Shown in pieces: positions 57,049 to 64,000 of a stretch of 64,000 nt of DNA. Numbering within the stretch: the stretch's first letter is position 1; every line of letters begins with the position of its first letter. The DNA comes from Phoronis australis. Its lineage: Eukaryota; Phoronida; Phoronidae. The position numbers and the translations under genes are program-made. The notes beneath the pieces were generated by a model, which had not been told where the DNA came from, made no database searches, and saw only the letters and a program-made list of their open reading frames with translations. The stretch lies in NCBI GenBank assembly GCA_002633005.1, contig NMRA01000064.1:859997-923996 (forward strand). The letters are read 5' to 3'.

Positions 57049-58383
57049 AATTTGTTAATGAAAACGGAATGTTATAGGCAATTTCCGCATGCATGCTCGC
57101 AGTCTTTTGCCGGGTAACTGGGGGAATATGGGAAATTGAACATCATAGTGAGGCGTATGTTTGCTCTTTCCGAGGTATCTATAACGGTTCACGAATTTAA
57201 CTTGACCTCAAAAAAACACGCTGAAATATTTTCTTAATTTGTTTATAATTGCGAGTATTTGGGCACGCTCGTTCGACATGTACACGGTCACCCCAGTGGT
57301 AGCCTCGACAGCAGTGTTTTCCACATGTGGGAATTCCTTACAAACAAATCATAGTAACCTTCTTCAAAAGAGATACTATTCTTGTGATAATATGGGAAAC
57401 AGTAACATTATGTTATAACTAGCCATCGGAAATAGTCCTTTTGTGTAATTAATAAACAACAGTCTTCACGTTCTTAAAAATTCCTGACTCCCTTTCGATG
57501 GTGGTCAATCCTATTGTATTTTTTCGATTTTGATACTGTTGCACTGTGCACGAATGATTTGTGTTTTTTTGATGAATTTTGAATCATAATACACCGTAGC
57601 TTACAAAGTTCGGCAGGTCAATTTACCAAGGTCCGTAGCAGGAGTTTGGGGTCTGTTCGGAGATAAATTCGAAGTATTCTTCCGTGAGATACAGACAGGA
57701 GAACCTAGATCTGTGTTGCTTAGACTTGTGATTTTTTGAGTTCTAAACACACAAAACGCTTGTTATCCCGGCCAGTGGCTCGGAACCCGATCCGTTCCGT
57801 CGCGGCCGGACTGACTCGTTTTCTCGGCCAGTGGTTCGGAGCCCGATCAGGCCCGTCGCGGCCGCCGGTACTGGTACGAACATAAACCAGCTTGAGTTGG
57901 AAACTAAACCTCCAGTCACGAAAAGACTATATTAGTGAGCCAAAGGAATAATGTGCCCGTAATTTTTTATGTGAACTAGCCACGAAATTGAAAATCCACT
58001 TACTTGTCGGGAGCCGCCAAGTTGGATTCCCCTTCCACAGACCGTCATGGCAAAGGTTGCACAGTAACAATGATTTGAATAATGTATTTGTATTTCTAAA
58101 TAAAGATTCCCCTAACATGTGACCATAGCATATAAAATCGAGTAATTATTTCACAACAGCAAGCACTGAATTAGCATGCGCTCACACGATGCCCGGTCAA
58201 TTACCTTTATTGCCGGCATCAAAAGCCGGTAACGCAGTGGTTTATTCGTTGCTGGTTTCTCAACATTTGCACTCACGAACACTCCAAGGCATTACAAATT
58301 GTATCTAATGAGACAGACTTTGTTCCAGTTTTATATAAGTATTGGTTAGGATGAGAATTATTCATTTTGAAACAGAACGCAGA

Positions 58384-58574
58384 AAATAAACGTCTACTTG
58401 GCAACTCGCCAGTCGCCAATCCCGACTTAGTCAAGAGCTCATCCGACGAAGACTTCATGGGGCGGATCGTTAGGTTTCACAGGCTATCTGTTCGAACCGG
58501 AATAAACTGATCAAGAAATACTAGAGCGGCGCCGTGAACATGCACAGGCAACGGAACGTATGGATAGTTCTTTG
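58384..58574 (+). pseudogene. P2RX7C-like frame, right arm, frameshift and stop
   Basis: NAENKRLLGNSPVANPDLVK, SSSDEDF, then a frame shift, then GYLFEPE followed at once by TAA (58503-58505) and DQEILERRREHAQATERMDS to TTTG|GTAAGC. The left arm has TAC (Tyr) where this copy has TAA. Confidence 0.7.
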
Positions 58575-58813
58575 GTAAGCCGGAATTCGTCAGAGAAATC
58601 ATTGCCGACGAAATGCCGGCCACAGACACCGAGATGATTCACAGCCTCATACTTGCTAGTAACAGCGTACCTTTCATTCTTCACTACCACGAGCCACTTC
58701 CTAAGCATTTCGGACTCTCGAGGAAGTCGAAAAAAAGATATACCCGCTTTCTTCGCAGCTTTATAGTTCGAACAAGCGGAAACGATGCACCACAATATTG
58801 CGGCATTCACTCT
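58511..58813 (-). pseudogene. THAP-domain frame, right arm, broken start
   Basis: In one frame: WCIVSACSNYKAAKKAGISF, FRLPRESEMLRKWL, ERYAVTSKYEAVNHLGVCGR, HFVGNDF and a Cys/Arg tail to the stop. All the C2CH ligands are present. Two extra bases at the start (GCAATATTGTGG against GCCATTGCGG in the left arm) put the ATG out of frame. Confidence 0.85.
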
Positions 58814-58974
58814 GCAGACGAACCACTGACGTCGCTGCGTCGTTTCTCACCTTCCTCTCATGTTAACGCGACACCTCTCGGCAAGGTGAGGTCGACCGTA
58901 TAAGAGGCAATGTGGATATAGACCGATTAAGACGGTAAAGAAGACTAATTAAATCGGGTGGCATTCTCCTCTAA

Positions 58975-60745
58975 TTTCACTTAGCCAGTTATGTCCAACC
59001 ATCAGGCCTTTTGTTTCATAATTGCCCAAACATGGCTGAGATCTTACCCACTGTGAGTGCACTTCATTGAATAAATGGCTCTGTAAAAGTTTAATTGTTC
59101 TAAAAGCCCTTCGACCCACGACCTGCGGCACTAGATGCATTTGACATCTACGCTTTTTACACTTTTCATAATCATCATACGTGACTTTCTCATAAGACTT
59201 TCCTACACGCGAATCTGCTCTGGCTCAAGTCTTGTGGTTAAAAACAGGAAGTGGCGTAAGAACATTATGTGAAAAAGCGGAATGTGATTGTGCTATTGTT
59301 GTCCACGAGCGGCTACCAATGGCCCTGTTCTACTAAACTTAGGGAGAGAGCACGTTAGCGTGAATGTACACAACTTCACATTTTTATTGTTTTCTTTCTG
59401 TTGTATACTCGTTTACAATATAGTACATGTAACGTTGTTTTAGTTAACAGTTAGTTTTTTCAAACTGTAAAATTACATATTCGTGGCCTCCTCGCACTCT
59501 CCCAAGAAAATCTTGAATCTGCCATTCACTGAAGAGCAGACAAGACGATTACACTCTGCCAGGAACGACATTTGTAACATTGGTAGATCTTTATTTGATT
59601 TGGTCGCATAGTTTTTTTGTTTTTGGCCTTCAAAATTGCTCAATCGACTATCTTGATTGCAAAAAACAGAAATCAAATAGATGTTGCAAATCCGTGCAGT
59701 TACCGACGAATAAAAATATAAAGTAATAAAACTAGTAAAGCTAAAATGACGAGCGTCGGTACTAAAATATATTAAAATATCCCCACGTATCGAGCGATGC
59801 GCTCTTTGTCAAAGGCGTGCTACAGACTGCAAAAAGCAGAGAAAAGCCAGCCGAGGTCACGGCCAGACTCGTTGGTCCTGCAAGTCAGCACTTGTTCTAC
59901 ATGTATGTTCAGATCAAGTCGAGCTTGTGTACACTGGGTCGAGGGAGATGTGGTTCGTGGGTCAAGGGGGTCATAGTCAAGGGGGTCGTGGGACGAGGGG
60001 CTCGTGAGTCGAGGGGGTTTCAGAACAATCCGTAAAAGGTGCTGAATAATTGGCGTATATGCTGAGACAGCAGACACTGGATACTTGACTCCCACAATCA
60101 GCTCTATTCCGGTTATCTGGGAGGCCCGTAAACAAGAGAAAATTATAATGGGTTGGCCTCCACCTTGGGACAATGCTTATCATCTCTGCTAGCTCCAATC
60201 ATAGATTATAGACAACCATGTACTATAGTCTATGCTCCAATGGAGCTGAAGACACTGAGCATTGTCTGGTATCAGTTATGGATTATTTCCCCTGCTTTCA
60301 TTACTACAATTCAAGATGGCGCGCAGTAGATGCAGCCTGAGTGTTGTATAGCGGCTAAGGAGTACCTACGGCTTGGCTGTGTTTGGGAGGATTTGAAGGT
60401 GACTTAAAGGCAAGTACTCTCTATATCAGAAAAGTGGCGCAAGTGATGGACCAACTGTATTAAAAAGAAGCCTTAGCCGAAGAGCGGGCACCTACATGTA
60501 AGCTAAAATAATGACCCCAGCCGAAGAGTCGACCTTCTCACATTAATATAGATGTCCCTGCCAAAAAGGCAGCCATAGATCGAGGCAACCTGTGTTAATA
60601 TAGTTGGTTTCGCAACAGAAAGAGACCGAAGAGCGGGCCATCTATATTAGTATAGATGCCTTATTTGGGCCCTCAAATGAATTTCTTGCCTACATCATTA
60701 AAATAAGAACAAGTTATTTAGAATAACAATCTGTTTTCATTCATT
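58975..60745. other. No gene recognised
   Basis: Intergenic. 59938-60016 is a G-rich stretch with imperfect repeats of GGTCGTGGGTCGAGGGG type. The motif CCGAAGAGCGGGC and relatives recur at ~60478, 60520 and 60630. No domain-bearing frame. Confidence 0.45.
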
Positions 60746-60746
60746 T

Positions 60747-60752
60747 TTTATT
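60747..60752 (-). terminator. Poly(A) signal AATAAA
   Basis: Canonical AATAAA on the minus strand ~145 nt past the stop codon of the fibrinogen-related gene, at a plausible distance for its 3' end. Confidence 0.5.
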
Positions 60753-60897
60753 TTCTTCAAAGCCAGTTCGGACATTTTTCTATCACTCCAAGCACTAAAA
60801 TCTAATTCAAGTATTGTTAGCTTAATGTAGCTTAACTTTGCTTTCGACCATAGTTTATAGTTAAAAAGTAAGAAAAACGAGTCAAAATGTCATGAAT

Positions 60898-61640
60898 TCA
60901 CACGCTTGGTTTAATTTTCATAACCGTCTCTTTAAGAAAATATATATCTTTGGCGTTTGATTTATAGTGCATGCATTTCCAACTTTCAACAGGGCACTTG
61001 TCCGCGTATGGGTAGTAACCATTGAAGTGCAATGCTGCACAGTCACGGAACCACCAACCGCTAGACGTCATCTCTGCGCAACTCTCACTGACAGCGCTGT
61101 CGTTGTCTTGATCGGGTGCCGAAAACAATATCCCATTTTCAGTTTCCATGGTTGCAGATGTTATGTCCGTATTATTTGGTGGTGATATGGATAGTCTATA
61201 CTTTTGTTTTTCGCTATCGAGTGCAAAGGAGGCGTGGTCACGTGTCACAATTTGACCACTCCACTCCGTCATAATGTACCGTAGCCTATATTGCGCTTGC
61301 TGAGTAATGTAGTGAATGTTATCATTGCCAAGCCACAGTTCCCCGTCAGGTGTACCAAACCCTTCCTTGTAATCGTTCCAGGGTCTATCAAAGTTAAGAC
61401 TTCCGTCAAATCTTCTTTGAATAACCGTCCAACCATCCTGGCAAAGTACGTCAAACGATTTCGTGCTGTTCAAGTGCCGAATGACCAGGTATCCCGTGTA
61501 GTTTATTGCTGAAATACGAAAGTCAGGTAAGACGCCCCTCCAACCAAAAAACGGACCACTTGCCATTATGAAACTAGTTCCGTCATGTTCTTTACTCAGG
61601 TAACAAGCAATATCGTTTGGAAAAAAATGGCAGTTGATCA
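60898..61640 (-). CDS. Fibrinogen-related domain protein, last exon
   Basis: A FReD exon of 247 codons plus 2 bases. FReD proteins are secreted or surface lectins that bind acetylated sugars in innate immunity or act in adhesion. Visible: SFDVLCQDGWTVIQRRFDGS, NFDRPWNDYKEGFGTPDGEL, WLGNDNIHYITQQAQYRLRY, FALDSEKQKYRLSISP, the calcium-site-like PDQDNDS, and SCAEMTSSGWWFRDCAALHF then NGYY, ending with stop after KIKPSV. The exon begins after AAACAG in phase 1, because in-frame TGA lies just upstream, so earlier exons exist. The spacer between the Cys and GWTV is about six residues shorter than usual, and the usual first FReD Cys is not evident. Confidence 0.9.
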
Positions 61641-62298
61641 CTGTTTGAATTCATGGTCGATAAGTTGACATGACACGGCTGGTCATTTTGATGGGTCGAA
61701 CATGATCTCATTCAATAGCAAAATTCATATTTCTCACAAGCTTTAAAACGGAGTGTAGTATAAATCAGTTTTGGACAGGTTCAAGGGTGCTTTCAAATTT
61801 GGCTCCGTCGGGTGGAAAAGGTCACGGTTCAGGATAGCAGATATTGATAGAACACGAGTTGCCAGTGGCCCGTGAATAACATAGTCCGTTTTTCAGTGCT
61901 GAAGATGCGAAGGAAAGACGAGTTAACCCCCATAAGAATGAATAAGTATTCTTTCACACATGTGATCTGTAAGAACATAATTTTTAAAAGGGAAATCGTC
62001 GAAGTTTGCAAAAGCCGCATAGCAGTTATTTTTTTGCGACATTAATTAATTTATAAAAGCATAGACAATTATATTTTTTATCAAACAATGGATTATTTAA
62101 TGGGGTTCGACGGTTCTAATTCGTTGTTAATTTCCATATTTTGTATTTTGACCACTCCACGTCCGGAAAAATACGGGGTCAGATTTTTCCATTAGAAAGA
62201 CGCTGCACCGCTCGTTCTCAACAAGTGCCCCAACGCGTTTTCAGACTTTGCTAAAGTAAGCGCCCAGCCCATGAACTACATGCGAAAAATGCCCTTAC
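61641..62298. other. Probable intron upstream of the FReD exon
   Basis: No domain-bearing frame. It lies between the FReD exon and a donor-bearing block at 62299. Confidence 0.4.
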
Positions 62299-62465
62299 CT
62301 ACAGTTCTAACGTCTCCAATTTATCAATTGAAAGATCCGACAGCCTGAATTTGTAACGGACCACGAGCCTCACCGTTATGTCCGTATACACTTCAAACTT
62401 ACGCCGCGATTCAAAAAGAACGCAGAAGTTTTGCTGCTCTTGCGAGGGATGTGCCCCACTACGCG
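62299..62465 (-). CDS. Possible upstream exon, cut by the gap
   Basis: The minus strand is open for ~52 codons (AHPSQEQQNFCVLFESRRKF, EVYTDITVRLVVRYKFRLSD, LSIDKLETLEL) and ends at GAACTGTAG|GTAAGG. The frame reaches TAG exactly at the donor; using GT two codons earlier (ACT|GTAGGT) avoids the stop but leaves phase 2, which does not match the FReD exon (phase 1). It could belong to the same or another gene. Confidence 0.3.
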
Positions 62466-63102
62466 NNNNNNNNNNNNNNNNNNNNNNNNNNNNNNNNNNN
62501 NNNNNNNNNNNNNNNNNNNNNNNNNNNNNNNNNNNNNNNNNNNNNNNNNNNNNNNNNNNNNNNNNNNNNNNNNNNNNNNNNNNNNNNNNNNNNNNNNNNN
62601 NNNNNNNNNNNNNNNNNNNNNNNNNNNNNNNNNNNNNNNNNNNNNNNNNNNNNNNNNNNNNNNNNNNNNNNNNNNNNNNNNNNNNNNNNNNNNNNNNNNN
62701 NNNNNNNNNNNNNNNNNNNNNNNNNNNNNNNNNNNNNNNNNNNNNNNNNNNNNNNNNNNNNNNNNNNNNNNNNNNNNNNNNNNNNNNNNNNNNNNNNNNN
62801 NNNNNNNNNNNNNNNNNNNNNNNNNNNNNNNNNNNNNNNNNNNNNNNNNNNNNNNNNNNNNNNNNNNNNNNNNNNNNNNNNNNNNNNNNNNNNNNNNNNN
62901 NNNNNNNNNNNNNNNNNNNNNNNNNNNNNNNNNNNNNNNNNNNNNNNNNNNNNNNNNNNNNNNNNNNNNNNNNNNNNNNNNNNNNNNNNNNNNNNNNNNN
63001 NNNNNNNNNNNNNNNNNNNNNNNNNNNNNNNNNNNNNNNNNNNNNNNNNNNNNNNNNNNNNNNNNNNNNNNNNNNNNNNNNNNNNNNNNNNNNNNNNNNN
63101 NN
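62466..63102. other. Assembly gap (637 N)
   Basis: A run of N. Frames drawn across it have no meaning. Confidence 1.
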
Positions 63103-63585
63103 ATGTCTCTGACCCATGTTTAACGCAGTTCTTGATCCTTGGGAAACAGGTAGTAACTAAATTTTTTATTTCGCTAACTGGTATTATAGCATGCCAGGCA
63201 CACAACACGTATAACCTCCCTGTGGCCGGTTCGCCCCCACGCTTGCCGACGTACTTGTTTACCAGCTTAACCACAATGCAACATTCTGACCCATTTCCAA
63301 TATGGCGGCGTTGCAACTCCGCTATTCTCACATCCAGGAACAGCGCAATACTATTCGGATCAAAATAGTAAACTCTGACGTAATCAAGACATCGAACTGG
63401 CTGCTGTTGCAACTGATATTATAGTTACGTAAAACCATGGCTTTTTTCGAACCCCGCTTATAAAAATGTCAAATTGTGCATTCTAGTATGATTCTGTTTG
63501 AGCAAAATTAACTCAAACAGTAAATCATTGATTGTGCCCAACGTTAACTAATGTAAGAAAACAGCAAATGTACGTAAATCGGAAT
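63103..63585. other. No gene recognised
   Basis: The minus strand is open for ~100 codons from 63412 to the gap, but it shows no domain and no splice support. Confidence 0.4.
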
Positions 63586-63680
63586 GTACAGAAACTCAAT
63601 GGTAAAGCACTAGACCGGCAATCTAGAGACCCGTGGTTCAATTCCCAGTTGGGGTTCCAGATGTTTCTGTGTTCATTTGT
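63586..63680 (+). repeat. tRNA-like SINE
   Basis: CTCAATGGTAAAGC (A-box region), a perfect 5-bp anticodon-type stem CTAGA-CCGGCAA-TCTAG, and GTGGTTCAATTCCCA (B-box region) at tRNA spacing. C at the position of the invariant U33 and an acceptor arm that cannot close argue against a real tRNA. An 8-bp inverted repeat (ACAGAAAC and GTTTCTGT) brackets the whole. Confidence 0.7.
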
Positions 63681-64000
63681 TTATAAGAAAATGAGTAAAC
63701 CGGAAGATATGAATAAAGCTTTCAAAATACCTAAAACTGACGCTTCTGCAACGAAACAAATTCGTTCCGAAAGGATTGCAATGATTATCGTTAATTTAAT
63801 TACAGTTGGCTTTTAAGTAACGCATGTAAGTTTAACATTTTGCCAAGTGCCTCTGTCTACTAGCGCCCTGAAACGGAAAATTATTTTGGTGATTCCCATT
63901 TTGTTTTATAGATTTACAGAAGGCCAAAATACAACACCAGTTTTTGTTTAAAGTTCAACGATGAACTAAAATAATGTCGAATCCCTTAAGACTGAAACTT
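63681..64000. other. No gene recognised
   Basis: AT-rich sequence after the SINE. Nothing supportable. Confidence 0.4.

Larger units (their letters stand above)
51451..58970. mobile_element. Outer TTAA element, 7.5 kb, Kolobok-like
   Basis: The ends read AGGAGAATGCCACCCGAT and, at the other side, its reverse complement. Left flank TTAA (51447-51450); right flank CTAA (58971-58974), probably a mutated TTAA duplication. The inverted arms are ~1.38 kb each (51451-52825 and 57591-58970), much longer than usual TIRs. TTAA target sites and THAP-domain frames are features of the Kolobok superfamily; I see no DDE catalytic core, so I infer that it is non-autonomous. A second element is nested at 54887-56330. 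Confidence 0.8.
57591..58970 (-). repeat. Outer element, right inverted arm
   Basis: Reverse complement of 51451-52825. Read on the minus strand it shows the same order: terminus, THAP frame, opposed P2RX7C frame, GC-rich doublet and exon-like block. Confidence 0.9.

Noticed and set aside
62378-63412. Long frames on both strands across 62.4-63.4 kb
   Set aside because: They run through 637 unknown bases and mean nothing.
63586-63680. Functional tRNA gene
   Set aside because: Box A and B regions are present, but the U33 position is C and no acceptor stem closes at the right place.

Overview
This is animal genomic DNA: AT-rich, intron-containing, with GT-AG splice sites that join in phase, dispersed repeats, minisatellites, tRNA-derived SINE fragments, a decayed non-LTR retrotransposon and nested TTAA-flanked DNA transposons. 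The gene content (a peptide O-xylosyltransferase that keeps a WSC domain, a fibrinogen-related protein, THAP and P2X7-C-terminus-like modules) suits a marine invertebrate, perhaps a hemichordate, echinoderm or lancelet; the species cannot be fixed from sequence alone. There are no bacterial operons, rRNA genes or CRISPR arrays.

Layout. 1-14,500 is mostly repeats: a 120-bp foldback at 1887-2006, a duplicated ~660-bp repeat at 3.4 and 7.4 kb, a small possible secreted-protein gene on the minus strand (6195-7184) that needs a frame correction, and SINE remnants including an inverted pair around an AT microsatellite (14049-14479).

15,220-31,189 (minus) is a complete peptide O-xylosyltransferase gene. 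I could join 12 coding exons in phase into a 949-codon frame: cytoplasmic tail and type II membrane anchor, stem, WSC domain, GT14 catalytic domain and C-terminal Xylo_C domain. Its introns carry several minisatellites, one of which is built from copies of the exon 6 end and its splice donor.

41,041-49,023 (minus) is a five-exon gene for a ~1,211-residue coiled-coil protein of unrecognised family, with five tandem 20-residue repeats. A CpG-bearing upstream region (about 49.4-49.55 kb) probably holds its promoter. A decayed reverse-transcriptase fragment follows at 49.96-51.0 kb.

51,451-58,970 is the most unusual region: a 7.5-kb element with ~1.38-kb terminal inverted repeats, TTAA-type flanks and, inside it, a second 1,444-bp element with perfect TTAA flanks. 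Each outer arm and the inner element hold the same tail-to-tail pair: a P2X7-C-terminus-like (P2RX7C) frame facing a THAP-domain frame. The three cassettes are decayed in different ways. The two elements share a terminal consensus, so they look like members of one Kolobok-like group.

60,898-61,640 (minus) is the last exon of a fibrinogen-related-domain gene whose earlier exons probably lie toward or beyond the 637-bp assembly gap at 62,466-63,102. A tRNA-like SINE sits at about 63.59 kb.
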